Assembly (NCBI GenBank): GCA_910588205.1
Contig: CAJUQK010000012.1
Location: forward strand, 1-64,000
Length of the DNA: 64,000 bases
Direction: 5' to 3'
DNA from: an uncultured Eggerthellaceae bacterium
Lineage (GTDB): Bacteria > Actinomycetota > Coriobacteriia > Coriobacteriales > Eggerthellaceae
Shown here: positions 50,125 to 58,879 of the stretch, piece by piece
Numbering within the stretch: position 1 is the stretch's first letter
How the letters are laid out: each line of letters starts with the position of its first letter
Translations under genes and position numbers: made by a program
Notes under the pieces: generated by a model
Databases searched by the model: none
Seen by the model: the letters and a program-made list of their open reading frames with translations, nothing else
What the model was told of the DNA's origin: nothing

Positions 50125-50304
50125 GAACTAGGTGGGGCTTAGAAGATGGTGCGGTAATCGAGCGCAATGCTCTGATGCTCGCATTCCATCTTCCGCAGCC
50201 CCCGTGCGCAATGCACGACATCCGCGCCTCCCACGGGGAGAGGCAAGCAGAATGCTACGAAATATCTGCCCCTGCAGTTCGCTGAAGGACTGCTTCTTAG
50301 AAAG

Positions 50305-50336
50305 GAACGTCAGCATGTACATACACGCTGACGTTC
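50305..50336. repeat. 10-bp inverted repeat between parB and mIHF genes
   Basis: GAACGTCAGC and its exact complement are 12 bp apart. It could be a weak terminator for the ParB-like gene or a binding site. Confidence 0.5.
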
Positions 50337-50350
50337 ACGATTCGACGAAT

Positions 50351-50374
50351 GTGCCCGCATCCAAGTGCGGGCAC
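50351..50374 (-). terminator. hairpin after the mIHF gene
   Basis: GTGCCCGCA and its complement enclose a 6-base loop, 17 bp past the stop of mIHF on the minus strand. T-tract weak. Confidence 0.5.
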
Positions 50375-50390
50375 GTTGCTGGGGGCATGA

Positions 50391-50708
50391 CTACTTGACG
50401 TTCGCAGCGATCCAATCAAGGAGTGCTGCCTTCTGGTTCTTGCCAAGGCCGCCAAGGCGCTTGGTGTCCGGAATGCCGCATTCTTCGAGTGCCTTCGCTG
50501 CCTTCGTTGCTCCGACGCCTGGGAGCTTCTTCAAGAACGCGAGAACCTTAACCTTAGCGAAGACCGGGTCGGGGTTCTCGGCGAAATCCTTGGGGGCCAT
50601 CTTGCCGGATGCGAGGTCCTTCATTGCCGCAGATCTCTTCTCACGTACCACGCGAGCCTTTTCAAGAGCTGCAGCTCGCTGCTCCGGTGTCATTTGGGGC
50701 AAAGCCAT
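50391..50708 (-). CDS. mihF: actinobacterial integration host factor (mIHF)
   Basis: The 105-aa protein starts MALPQMTPEQRAAALEKARV and ends with a helix-hairpin-helix (LPGVGATKAAKALEECGI). This is the mIHF family, originally found because phage L5 integration needs it. It bends DNA for recombination. It is encoded divergently from the excisionase/integrase genes, so it probably serves their recombination. Chromosomal copies are normally near gmk; an ICE copy is unusual. Confidence 0.93.
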   Translation of the reverse strand: MALPQMTPEQRAAALEKARVVREKRSAAMKDLASGKMAPKDFAENPDPVFAKVKVLAFLKKLPGVGATKAAKALEECGIPDTKRLGGLGKNQKAALLDWIAANVK

Positions 50709-50954
50709 TTTGGTTCCTTTCTCTTTGTTGCACTTTCATTCTATATGACTGACTTGAGGCTAATCCGACCTTCCCCTCTGATGGGCTTTCTGTCTGATTT
50801 AAGGAAGACACCAACGCAACATGCATGCCTGCATGGGCACGGTGCGCACTAGAACGCAATGATGCGATTCGTCTATTTGCATCATTGAGCCTGCACGCCT
50901 GTAGGAACAAGATTCCCCAAGCAGCCATGCGAACACACGACTGAAAGGCTTCGC

Positions 50955-51275
50955 ATGGAACCAGCTTCAGAGAACTTCGAGTTATGTACCGAGATGCTCA
51001 AGGAGGCTGATCCGGAGAACCTGTACCTTCCGGCGCTGGCGGGATACCCCTACATGATGACGCCGGACCAGATTGCGGAGTTCACCGGTCTTTCGAGCCA
51101 GGGTGTGAGGAAGCTCCTCACGAAGAGGCAGATGACCGGGACGCGAGTCGGGAACCGATGGCTCGTGCCGAAGCTCGCGCTTTTGAGACTCTTGCGCAAC
51201 GGCTGCGAATCACCCAGCAATGAGGAGGAGGCAGCCGATGAAAGTGCTGAAATGCGACAAGCCCTACAACGTTGA
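50955..51275 (+). CDS. xis: excisionase-type helix-turn-helix protein
   Basis: The 106-aa protein has a MerR/excisionase domain: MTPDQIAEFTGLSSQGVRKLL then RVGNRWLVPKLALLRLL. It probably directs excision by the adjacent integrase. GAAAGG precedes the ATG. Its 3' end overlaps the integrase start by 38 bp. Confidence 0.85.
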   Translation: MEPASENFELCTEMLKEADPENLYLPALAGYPYMMTPDQIAEFTGLSSQGVRKLLTKRQMTGTRVGNRWLVPKLALLRLLRNGCESPSNEEEAADESAEMRQALQR

Positions 51276-52602
51276 TGAAAACCGAAGGCAGCGGGGGCTG
51301 CCGAAGAAGAGGAGGAAAGACCCGCAAACGACATGCTTCGAGCTTTGCATCCGCGTTCCCGATGAATATCAAGACCTGGTTGGGAAGAAGAAGTACTCCA
51401 AGACGGTCTACGTGCTTAACAAGAAGGTAGACCTCAAGGCTAAGGTCGATGAGTTCGAGACTGAGAAGAACAACGAGCTTGAGGCTCTCATCGAGGCGGA
51501 CGTTGCCGCAAAGGCAGAGCACGAACTTGAGATAACCGCGAACACACCAACGGGCATCTACCTCAACTGCTACATCGACGTGCGCGTGAATTCGGCGAGC
51601 AAGGACACGATTGAAAATGAGCGTTCACACTGCAAATACGCCTCCGAGGTCATCGGGGGGATTCCTCTTGGGAAGCTGACGTCCAACGATGTAGACAAGG
51701 CGCTTCAGGCGGTTCCGCGCCTTTCTGAGAAGTGGGCTCTGGAGCTGAGAGCAGAACGCGAAAAGAAGAGAAACGCCGTTGGGATGGAGGTGCATCACAG
51801 AAAGCTAAAGCCACTTGGACCAATAAAGATTGCCGGACCGGATAAGCAATACAAGGTTCTTAAGTTCTTGCGAGAGGCGCTGAACTTCGCCGTTGAGAAG
51901 GAAGTACTCACGAGGAATGTGGCCAGGGCTCGGTTCCTCACAAGGCTGTACAAGAAGAGCAAGCCGAAAGTCGATCCGCTCATGGAGGATGAGGCGGGCA
52001 GGTTCTTGGAGGAATTGGATAAGCTGGAGACGTGCTACTTCAAAATAGGGGTGCTTCTTTTGCTGGGAGCAGGCATCAGACCCGAAGAGATGCAGGCGGT
52101 TCGCCTTGGGAACTTCTCCTACATAGACGATGAGCCCTGCCTGAGCATCACGGGGGTGGTGCCTCATGGATCAAACGTCATCGTTGATTATGATGGGAAG
52201 TCGAATGCGGCGTTAAGGTCCATTCCCATTGACGACTCTATCTATGAGGAGGTGCTCAAGTGGGCGGAGATCCTGAAAGCGCATCTTGCAGATATGGGCA
52301 TCCGTTTCACCTTGAACACGCCTCTGTTCTCTGATACGGGCATGCCGGTCACCTACAACACGTTCAAGCGCCAGTGGAATGAGTTCTCCAAGAAGGCAGG
52401 CTTCGAGGACGTGCGTCCCTATGCGTTGAGGCATACCTTTGCAACCATAACCTTGGCGCATGGAGAGAACATCAAGACCGTCTCCTACCTCATGGGGCAT
52501 GAAAGCACGGCATACACGACTGACTCGTATGCAGCCTGGGTACCGAACACGAGAACCGGAATTGGCCGCAGATACATCAAAACGCTACGGAAAGCTGCTT
52601 AA
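51238..52602 (+). CDS. int: tyrosine recombinase / integrase of the ICE
   Basis: The 454-aa protein has an N-terminal arm region, a core-binding SAM-like domain (about 110-200), and a catalytic domain with Arg281 (GIRPEE), Arg398 (ALRHTF), His421 (LMGHES) and the nucleophile Tyr431 (TDSYA). The usual HxxR histidine is Tyr395. GAGGAGGAG at 51223-51230 supports ATG 51238 rather than 51220. It catalyses site-specific integration into the tRNA-Gly gene 54 bp downstream. Confidence 0.95.
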   Translation: MKVLKCDKPYNVDENRRQRGLPKKRRKDPQTTCFELCIRVPDEYQDLVGKKKYSKTVYVLNKKVDLKAKVDEFETEKNNELEALIEADVAAKAEHELEITANTPTGIYLNCYIDVRVNSASKDTIENERSHCKYASEVIGGIPLGKLTSNDVDKALQAVPRLSEKWALELRAEREKKRNAVGMEVHHRKLKPLGPIKIAGPDKQYKVLKFLREALNFAVEKEVLTRNVARARFLTRLYKKSKPKVDPLMEDEAGRFLEELDKLETCYFKIGVLLLLGAGIRPEEMQAVRLGNFSYIDDEPCLSITGVVPHGSNVIVDYDGKSNAALRSIPIDDSIYEEVLKWAEILKAHLADMGIRFTLNTPLFSDTGMPVTYNTFKRQWNEFSKKAGFEDVRPYALRHTFATITLAHGENIKTVSYLMGHESTAYTTDSYAAWVPNTRTGIGRRYIKTLRKAA

Positions 52603-52655
52603 TAGAAGGATGTGAGAAGTAACGATGTTTGCTTGGAGTATAATAGGTTCATATT

Positions 52656-52729
52656 GCGGGCGTAGTTCATCGGTAGAACCGCAGCTTCCCAAGCTGCTGA
52701 GGTGGGTTCGACTCCCATCGCCCGCTCCA
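52656..52729 (+). tRNA. tRNA-Gly (anticodon CCC)
   Basis: A full cloverleaf: acceptor GCGGGCG/CGCCCGC, D-stem GTTC/GAAC, anticodon stem GCAGC/GCTGC with loop TTCCCAA, and T-arm ending CCCAT, then T and encoded CCA. TATAAT at 52639-52644 gives its own promoter. It is carried between the integrase and the half tRNA, so it may belong to the element. Confidence 0.95.
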
Positions 52730-52739
52730 TTGAATCTCG

Positions 52740-52779
52740 GGGCGTTTGCGCACATGAAAGATGGCGCGAACGCTCTTTT
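52740..52779 (+). terminator. terminator after the tRNA-Gly
   Basis: GGGCGTTTGCGC pairs with GCGCGAACGCTC (12 pairs, two wobbles) and TTTT follows. Confidence 0.7.
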
Positions 52780-52939
52780 GCTGCAGATAGGTAAACCCAA
52801 GAAATCGGCTGTGGCAATGAGATAAAATGGCGGAGAAGTTTTCTGACGTTTTTTCTGACGCGGGCGTTCGAAGTTGGATGGTAGCCAGAAAACAGCAGGT
52901 AGGAAGCGGAATCAGATAGGAGAGAACCATGACGTGTAG

Positions 52940-52987
52940 GAGCTTCCCAAGCTTCTAACGCGGGTTCGATTCCCGTCGCCCGCTCCA
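52940..52987 (+). repeat. 3' half tRNA-Gly, attachment site (attR-like)
   Basis: From GAGCTTCCCAAGCTTC the sequence is the 3' half of a tRNA-Gly(CCC): anticodon loop, variable region, T-arm, acceptor 3' strand and CCA. No 5' half precedes it. The core shared with the full tRNA is GCTTCCCAAGCT. It is probably the chromosomal remnant left by insertion at the anticodon. Confidence 0.8.
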
Positions 52988-53305
52988 TCGAATGCATCGG
53001 CCAGGCACATCCGCCTGGCCGTTCTTGTTGCAGGGCGGCTGCCGCGCCCTTAAGCCACGTCTTCCGCCCGAGTTCGATCGATGCTCTCCTGCTCGATGGT
53101 CGGGAAGTGACGCAGACAGCTTTACAGCCAGAGGGGTGCTGCCCGTATCAGGTCGATGACGCGTGTCGCTAAAAACGGAACGCATCGGGATAGCGAGAGC
53201 TATCTTGCTAGATCGTTGACCTACAGCAAAAAAGGCCAAAGAGGGCAATCTGGATTAAATCGAGGGTAATATCGCTTGATACGGTTAGAAAGGAGGTGAA
53301 ACCAA
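52988..53305. other. intergenic region at the ICE-chromosome border
   Basis: Apart from the terminator no feature is clear. No promoter for the next gene can be defined with confidence; TTGACC near 53215 lacks a -10 at the right distance. Confidence 0.35.
52999..53020 (+). terminator. native terminator of the interrupted tRNA-Gly
   Basis: GGCCAGGC and its complement form an 8-bp stem with a 6-base loop, followed by GTTCTTGTT. Confidence 0.65.
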
Positions 53306-54172
53306 TTGCTGAACGACTTGGGGGCGGCACGGGCCGCCATAGACTACATCGAATCCAACTTGGACCGCAATCTCGATCTGGATACCATGGCCGCACAGGT
53401 TAAGTATTCCAAATATCATCTGCACCGAAGCTTTGCGCAAGCCTGCGGAACGACCATGGGCGACTACATAGCCCGCAGGCGCCTCACCGAGGCTGCAAAG
53501 ATGCTCGTTCTCACCGACTGGCCCGTCCTGGACATCGCGGTATCCGTCGGGTTCGGCGGCCAGCAGTCATTCGCCGCCGCCTTCAAGCGGATGTACAAGA
53601 AGACGCCTGTGCAGTTTCGCCGCGATGAGGAGTTCTACGCGCTGCAGCTGCGGATCGCGCTTGCCGACGAGCTCACGGGAAAGCGGCTGAGAAGAGGCGC
53701 TTCCGCAGAAACGAGGTTCGCAACAAAAGAGGATGTCCCGGCCTGGATGAAACTGCTGTCCCTGGTGGTGGACGGGTATCCCCACCTTGATGAATCCGAG
53801 TACGCAGAGCACCTGAAGCGATCCATCGAGAGCAGGGAGGCTATCGTGCTCGAGCGCGGGACAAAAATCGTGGGCGCGATAGCATTCCGGCGCGGCCTGG
53901 GCACCATCGAGTTTCTGGGCGTGCACCCGCAGATGCGCGGCTCTGGCATCTCCAAGGTGCTCATGCGCGGCGCTCTTCAAGAGCTCGCCCCGGAAGTGGA
54001 GACCGTGAGCACGACGACGTTTCGGGCTGAAGACGCGGCCGATACAGGGTATCGCGAAGACCTCCTGGCGCTCGGCTTTGCCGAAGCAGAGATGCTTGAG
54101 GAGCTCGGCTACCCCACGCAGAGGCTCCTTGCGGCGAAGAGCGTGTTGAAGGAGACCTGCGATGCACGATAG
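53306..54172 (+). CDS. AraC-type regulator fused to a GNAT-like domain
   Basis: The 288-aa protein begins at TTG 53306 behind AGGAGGTGA. Residues 8-105 are an AraC/XylS domain with two helix-turn-helix units (LDTMAAQVKYSKYHLHRSF and LDIAVSVGFGGQQSFAAAFKRM). Residues about 130-285 are a GNAT acyltransferase-like domain (IEFLGVHPQMRGSGISKVLM is the acetyl-CoA loop). The C-terminal part may sense or modify a small molecule. It overlaps the MATE gene by 11 bp, so it likely controls that pump. Confidence 0.88.
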   Translation: MLNDLGAARAAIDYIESNLDRNLDLDTMAAQVKYSKYHLHRSFAQACGTTMGDYIARRRLTEAAKMLVLTDWPVLDIAVSVGFGGQQSFAAAFKRMYKKTPVQFRRDEEFYALQLRIALADELTGKRLRRGASAETRFATKEDVPAWMKLLSLVVDGYPHLDESEYAEHLKRSIESREAIVLERGTKIVGAIAFRRGLGTIEFLGVHPQMRGSGISKVLMRGALQELAPEVETVSTTTFRAEDAADTGYREDLLALGFAEAEMLEELGYPTQRLLAAKSVLKETCDAR

Positions 54173-55550
54173 CGCCTCAGTCAACCCCCTCGCGCAAAAG
54201 CAATCTGCCGGCAGCCTCATAAGGTTCGCGCTGCCATCGGTGGCGACGATGGTGTTCATGGGGCTCTATACCGTAGTGGACGTCGTCTTCGTTGCGAGGT
54301 TCGTATCTCCAGACGCCATGGCGTCCATAAACATAGCGACACCCGCGATCAACCTCATCGTCGGCTTCGCCACCATGCTGGCCACGGGCGGAAACGCCAT
54401 CGTCGCCACGAAGATGGGTACCGGATGCGAGCGAGAGAGCAGGCGCGATTTCACGCTCATCGTGCTGCTTGGGTTCGTCGTGGCCGCCCTCGTCGCAATG
54501 TTGGGAAACGCCTTCCTCGACCCTTTGGTCGGATGTCTGGGAGCAACGTCCGCGCTCAACCCCTACTGCATGGACTACATGGCGATCATCCTCGCCTTCG
54601 CCCCTGCGAGCGTGTTGCAGGTGCTGTTCCAGAATGCCGTTATCGCCGCCGGGCGTCCCGGCGTGGGAACGGCGATGGCCGTGGTCTGCGGATTGTCCAA
54701 CATCGCCTTCGACTACCTCTTCCTTGCGGTGATGGGCTTGGGCATCTCTGGGGCCGCTTGGGGCACCGTCACAGGCTATACCGTAGCGGCACTCATGGGG
54801 TTCGCCTTCTTCGCCTCCCGCAAGGGTGGATTGCGATTCGCGAAGCCCTCGCGCGACCTCAAGGTCATCGCCAAAAGCTGCGGAAACGGCGCTTCCGAGA
54901 TGGTGAGCCAAGCAGCGGCGGCCGTGACCACGTTCCTCTTCAACGCTGCTATGCTCTCGTTGGCGGAAGAAGCCGGCGTTGCCGCCGTGACCATCATGAT
55001 CTACACGCAGTTTCTCGTCGCCTCTCTATTCATCGGGTTTTCTATGGGCACTGCCCCTGTCATAAGCTACGACTATGGGAGCGGGGATAAAGCCGCGCTT
55101 TCAAATGTCTTCCGATCCTGCCTCAAGTGCATCGCGGTTGCCTCTGTTGCGGCATGCATCCTCGCGTTTTTGCTGGCGCCCGCCCTTTCGGCGCTGTTCG
55201 CGGAGCCGGGAAGCCCGGTGTTCTCCCTGGCGAGCGCGGGTCTTGCGATATTCTCGACGAGCTTCCTGTTCTCGGGGCTCAACACCTTCGCCTCGGCAGC
55301 CTTCACGGCGCTGTCGAACGGGAGGCTGTCCGCGCTCGTATCCTTTCTGCGCACGTTCGGACTCGTGCCGCTCTGCATCTTGCTTCTGCCGCGCCTGCTC
55401 GGGATTGACGGCGCATGGATGGCAGTGCCCATTGCCGAGGCAGTGACCTTTGCGCTGGCTGCAACGCTGCTCTTCTGCAACGGGAACCGTTATGGCTACC
55501 GAAGCCATGAGGTTGTCGGTGCGGCAGATAAAGCGGCTCATGGGAATTAG
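54162..55550 (+). CDS. MATE-family efflux transporter
   Basis: The 462-aa membrane protein has 12 helices and MATE features, for example LYTVVDVVFVARFV near the start and the repeated second half (QVLFQNAVIAAGRPGVGTA). It exports cationic drugs or metabolites. It is probably translated with the preceding AraC-GNAT regulator, which suggests inducer-controlled efflux. Confidence 0.92.
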   Translation: MHDSASVNPLAQKQSAGSLIRFALPSVATMVFMGLYTVVDVVFVARFVSPDAMASINIATPAINLIVGFATMLATGGNAIVATKMGTGCERESRRDFTLIVLLGFVVAALVAMLGNAFLDPLVGCLGATSALNPYCMDYMAIILAFAPASVLQVLFQNAVIAAGRPGVGTAMAVVCGLSNIAFDYLFLAVMGLGISGAAWGTVTGYTVAALMGFAFFASRKGGLRFAKPSRDLKVIAKSCGNGASEMVSQAAAAVTTFLFNAAMLSLAEEAGVAAVTIMIYTQFLVASLFIGFSMGTAPVISYDYGSGDKAALSNVFRSCLKCIAVASVAACILAFLLAPALSALFAEPGSPVFSLASAGLAIFSTSFLFSGLNTFASAAFTALSNGRLSALVSFLRTFGLVPLCILLLPRLLGIDGAWMAVPIAEAVTFALAATLLFCNGNRYGYRSHEVVGAADKAAHGN

Positions 55551-55630
55551 AGGGAGCGTCATCCGGAAATGCCCGCTGCCCACTGCTCGTTAATGTTGAT
55601 GACATCATCCCCGTCCTGTGTCATCCCGGC

Positions 55631-56617
55631 TTCGGCATCGACCTGGGCACCGTGGACGATCAGCCCGTCCCCCTGCTCGCGACCGAGGCGGCTGGTGCGG
55701 CTGACGGAGACTATGCGCTCTCGCCCGAGGGCACCGTCACCGTCATCGACGAAATAGCCTACGCAAACCTCGTGCCGGGCAAGACCTACACGGTCAAGGG
55801 CACGCTCATGGACAAGGCGACGGGGCAGGTGCTGCTCGTCGGAGGCGAGGAGGTCACGGCCGAGAAGGATTTCTCTCCCATCGCGCCCTTCGGCACCGTC
55901 AAGGTGGAGTTCACCTTCGACGCGATCGCTCTCGCGGGCAAGGAGATCGTCGCCTTCGAGAGCCTTGAGCACGAGGGCATCGAGGTGGCGACGCACGCGG
56001 ACATCTACGACGAGGGGCAGACCGTGAAGGTGGAACCTAAGCCCGAGATCGGCACCATCGCAACTGACGCGGCCGACGGCGACCACGAGGCCGTGGCGGA
56101 CGACGACGTGGCCATCATCGACGAGGTTCGCTACGAGAACCTTGAGCCCGGCCGCGAGTACGTGCTGACCGGTACGCTCATCGACAAGACGACCGCCAAT
56201 CCTGTGGAGGTGGACGGGCTGCCCCTGACGACCACGGTGGCGTTCACTCCCACAGAGCCGAATGGCTCGGTAGAGGTATCGTTCTCCTTCAACGGAAGCG
56301 AGCTCGCCGGACACCGCATGGTGGCCTTCGAGAGCCTTGCGCTCGACGGGGACGTGGTGGCCACGCACAAGGACATCGAAGACGAGGGCCAGAGCGTCGA
56401 CCTCGTGGAGAAGCCCGGACCTGGAAACCTCAAGACCGGCCTCGCGCAGACCGGCGACACGAACAAGATCATCCCGCTCGTATGCCTTGCGGCATTGGCC
56501 GTATTGGCGGCGACGCTGGCCGCGCTGCGCGGGAAGCGCCGCAATCATGCCAGCGGCGAAGCCGAAAGCGAAGAGAAGGAAGAGGATTCGGAAGAGGAGG
56601 ACGGCAAGGACGAATGA
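55631..56617 (+). pseudogene. 3' remnant of a VaFE-repeat surface adhesin
   Basis: Two VaFE repeats (from FGIDLGTVDDQP and from IGTIATDAADGDHEA) are followed by a LAQTGD sorting-like motif, a hydrophobic helix and an acidic tail. There is no start, signal peptide, head or Cna-B region; the similarity starts abruptly at 55631. It resembles the C-terminal third of the ICE adhesin and is probably the stump of another such gene. A GTG at 55652 could give a truncated protein without a signal. Confidence 0.8.
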
Positions 56618-56648
56618 GCCTGCGATAGCGAGTAGAAGCCTCATTTAA

Positions 56649-56680
56649 AGCGAGCGCCCTGCAGATGCAGGGCGCTCGCT
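56649..56680. terminator. strong bidirectional terminator
   Basis: AGCGAGCGCCCTGCA and its exact complement form a 15-bp stem with a 2-base gap. It lies between convergent genes. Confidence 0.85.
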
Positions 56681-56697
56681 GTTATGCAGATAAAAAG

Positions 56698-56958
56698 CTA
56701 ATGCTGCGCCCGGTCGACGCTCCGCGCCGTCGCCTTGGCAACGTCGTCCACAATCTCCCGGGTCACGAAGCTGCGAGGATCCATTCTCAACGCGATGCAG
56801 AGTTTCAGGAACTCATCCACGCGCATCTCACGCTGCCCGTCGAGGATGTACCAGAGTCGCTTCTTGTCGATGCCCGTCCGACGGCCAAGCTCAGCAACGC
56901 TCATGCCACGCTCTAGGCGCATGCGGTCAATTATCAATATGATGTGCTGGTATTGCAT
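56698..56958 (-). CDS. XRE-family regulator
   Basis: The 86-aa protein has a Cro/C1 helix-turn-helix: MRLERGMSVAELGRRTGIDKKRLWYI. It probably acts as a stand-alone repressor. No partner is adjacent on the same strand. Confidence 0.75.
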   Translation of the reverse strand: MQYQHIILIIDRMRLERGMSVAELGRRTGIDKKRLWYILDGQREMRVDEFLKLCIALRMDPRSFVTREIVDDVAKATARSVDRAQH

Positions 56959-57085
56959 TTGGTATGGCTATCCCTGAGTTGCCGATGCTCCGGGCTTTTG
57001 CCCATGGCGGACTTGCGGCAACAAAATCGCAGTCTTTTAAGACTCCACGATCATCTATAAGCCGCCTATTGCATCCTTCTATAAA

Positions 57086-57114
57086 GTAAGTTATCTTATT
57101 ATAAGTGTACTTAC
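57086..57114. promoter_or_regulatory. 29-bp palindrome, probable MarR operator
   Basis: Outer arms GTAAGT and ACTTAC and inner CTTATTATAAG share one centre at 57100. It lies 17 bp before the SRPBCC gene, whose neighbour encodes a MarR protein; MarR dimers bind such sites. Confidence 0.75.
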
Positions 57115-57130
57115 CAATAGGAGGCTTTGC

Positions 57131-57532
57131 ATGTTTTACTATGAAGAATCTGCTACCGGCCAAGCCGATATCAACAGGATCTGGGATCTGTACTCTGATG
57201 TCAGCAAATGGAGTACATGGGATAGCGGAGTAAGATCCGTGCGGCTGTCTGGACCGTTCTCCGCCGGCACTCATGGCGTCATGGAGATGTCGCATGGGCC
57301 TGACCTGCCCTTCATTCTGGTCGAATGCTCGCAAATGAAGGGCTTCACTACAAAATCTGAGATGGGGCCAATGACGATCACCTTTGAGCACGCCTTGGAG
57401 GAAGATGCGGGCAACGTGACCATCACACATGCCGTCACCATTGATGGTGGAGAAGAGAGCCAGATGGATAACATAGGAAAAGGCATTACCGCAGGCCTTG
57501 CCGGCTGCCTGAAGAAGCTCCTTTCCATGTGA
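57131..57532 (+). CDS. SRPBCC-family (polyketide cyclase/START-like) protein
   Basis: The 133-aa protein has a START/SRPBCC shape: ADINRIWDLYSDVSKWSTWDSGV, then beta-strands and a last long helix. It may bind a hydrophobic ligand. AGGAGGC is well placed. It precedes marR by 9 bp, so it may be the target or inducer-binding partner of that regulator. Confidence 0.85.
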   Translation: MFYYEESATGQADINRIWDLYSDVSKWSTWDSGVRSVRLSGPFSAGTHGVMEMSHGPDLPFILVECSQMKGFTTKSEMGPMTITFEHALEEDAGNVTITHAVTIDGGEESQMDNIGKGITAGLAGCLKKLLSM

Positions 57533-57541
57533 CGGATTGTC

Positions 57542-57988
57542 ATGAAGTTTGCAGAGTGCGAAAATCATAAAGACAGCACTGGCTTGCTCTTTTGGCAAAC
57601 CTATATGCTTTGGCACAGAGAGGTCAAGCAGGCGCTTCAGCCATACAACCTCACGCATACCCAGTTCGTAATCCTGGCTGTAGTCGAGGAGCTTTCCGAG
57701 CAAGGAGAGCGCATCACCCAAAAGAAGATATCGGATTTCTCCATGATTGATGCGATGACCGTGTCTTCTACCGTTAGGCTATTGGAGAAAAAAGGGCTCG
57801 TTCGTCGATCCCCGCACGAAGCGGACATGCGGGCCAATTCAATCTTGAATACGGAAGAGGGTAGGAACTGCCTGAAGCAGGCGATGGGGGATGTCGAGGG
57901 GGTCGACAGGTCTTTCTTCTTTGAGCACGATGAAGAGAATGCGCGGCTAAGAACCATGCTCTCACGGTTGTTGTGCCGAAGTTGCTGA
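57542..57988 (+). CDS. MarR-family regulator
   Basis: The 148-aa protein has the MarR winged helix: LTHTQFVILAVVEEL, ISDFSMIDAMTVSSTVRLLEKKGLVRRSP. It likely represses this two-gene operon by binding the palindrome at 57086 and responds to small phenolic or other ligands (family knowledge). Confidence 0.9.
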   Translation: MKFAECENHKDSTGLLFWQTYMLWHREVKQALQPYNLTHTQFVILAVVEELSEQGERITQKKISDFSMIDAMTVSSTVRLLEKKGLVRRSPHEADMRANSILNTEEGRNCLKQAMGDVEGVDRSFFFEHDEENARLRTMLSRLLCRSC

Positions 57989-58051
57989 CCAGCTGTTTGG
58001 AATTAGGCTACAACTCGGGTCGGTTCATTGAGCGGCCGGACGGTATTGGCA

Positions 58052-58564
58052 TCAGAATCTTAGGGGTTCCTTGCTCCCCTGATCGACGCTCATTGCGAGG
58101 CGATGCGCGATTGAGGCGGGTACCCCTATGTCAGCAAGGGCGTTTGCACCGGTTGCTGCCAAGAGGTTATGAGCTTCCTCAACCTGAGGCCCGAACACAT
58201 CAGCCACGTCACATGCCCACGATAGCGCCGACACGTCCACGAGCTCACCTGCTATCTGTGCGAGTATGGTTTCCCCGTCCACAGTGACGCGATTGATCCT
58301 CTGCATGTCCTCGGCGTCGGCGAGAAGGAAGCTCCAACCGTCGCGCCTGCGGGCCACAGGAAGGTCCTTCGGCCCCTTCTCGTCCTTGTATGCTTGGGCT
58401 GCCTCGCAGTAGTAGGAGCAGAGCCACAGGCTCTCGCCGTTCACGTCGGAGAGGTCGAGCGTGTAGTTGGTGAGCAGGTTTCCCGGCTGCGGCACACCGT
58501 CGGTCATGCGGTCGGTGTCGAACACGTCGATGCGACCGCCCGAATAGTAAGCCTTGACTATCAC
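58052..58564 (-). CDS. hypothetical protein, 170 aa
   Basis: The soluble protein starts at GTG 58564, in a GTGA overlap with the previous stop, so translation is coupled. It begins MIVKAYYSGGRIDVFDTDRM and is followed by a mixed acidic body (GPKDLPVARRRDGW). I do not recognise a family. The two genes together may be a mobile-element accessory unit. Confidence 0.65.
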   Translation of the reverse strand: MIVKAYYSGGRIDVFDTDRMTDGVPQPGNLLTNYTLDLSDVNGESLWLCSYYCEAAQAYKDEKGPKDLPVARRRDGWSFLLADAEDMQRINRVTVDGETILAQIAGELVDVSALSWACDVADVFGPQVEEAHNLLAATGANALADIGVPASIAHRLAMSVDQGSKEPLRF

Positions 58565-58851
58565 CTTTCGGACCCTTCTCTTCGCTTGTCCTGAACGTCT
58601 TGGCGAATACGTATTCCTGCATCATCCTGGCGCCTCCTTCCGACGGGACGAAGGCCCGATCTAGCCGCAGGTTTTCTGGGGGCGGGCGCAGGCCGTTCCT
58701 CCGGCAGAAGCCCCTTTGCCTTGACGTAGCCGACGAGCTGCGGCACCGCTTCGTCCCCGCCCTTCTCCAGGAGCGCGTCCAGATCGTCAAGACATCTGGC
58801 ACGAGAGGCCTCGATGAGCGCAGCTGCGTCCCGGCTGTCTTCTATGAGCAT
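58561..58851 (-). CDS. hypothetical protein, 96 aa, coupled to the next gene
   Basis: GGAGAG precedes ATG 58851. The first 50 residues are helical (AALIEASRARCLDDLDALLE) and the last 45 are Arg/Pro-rich. A shift into the neighbouring frame near 58700 would give ENLRLDRAFVPSEGG, so a frameshift may have altered the C-terminus. Confidence 0.55.
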   Translation of the reverse strand: MLIEDSRDAAALIEASRARCLDDLDALLEKGGDEAVPQLVGYVKAKGLLPEERPAPAPRKPAARSGLRPVGRRRQDDAGIRIRQDVQDKRREGSER

Positions 58852-58879
58852 GGAGCTCTCTCCGCTATCGGAGCGCCTG

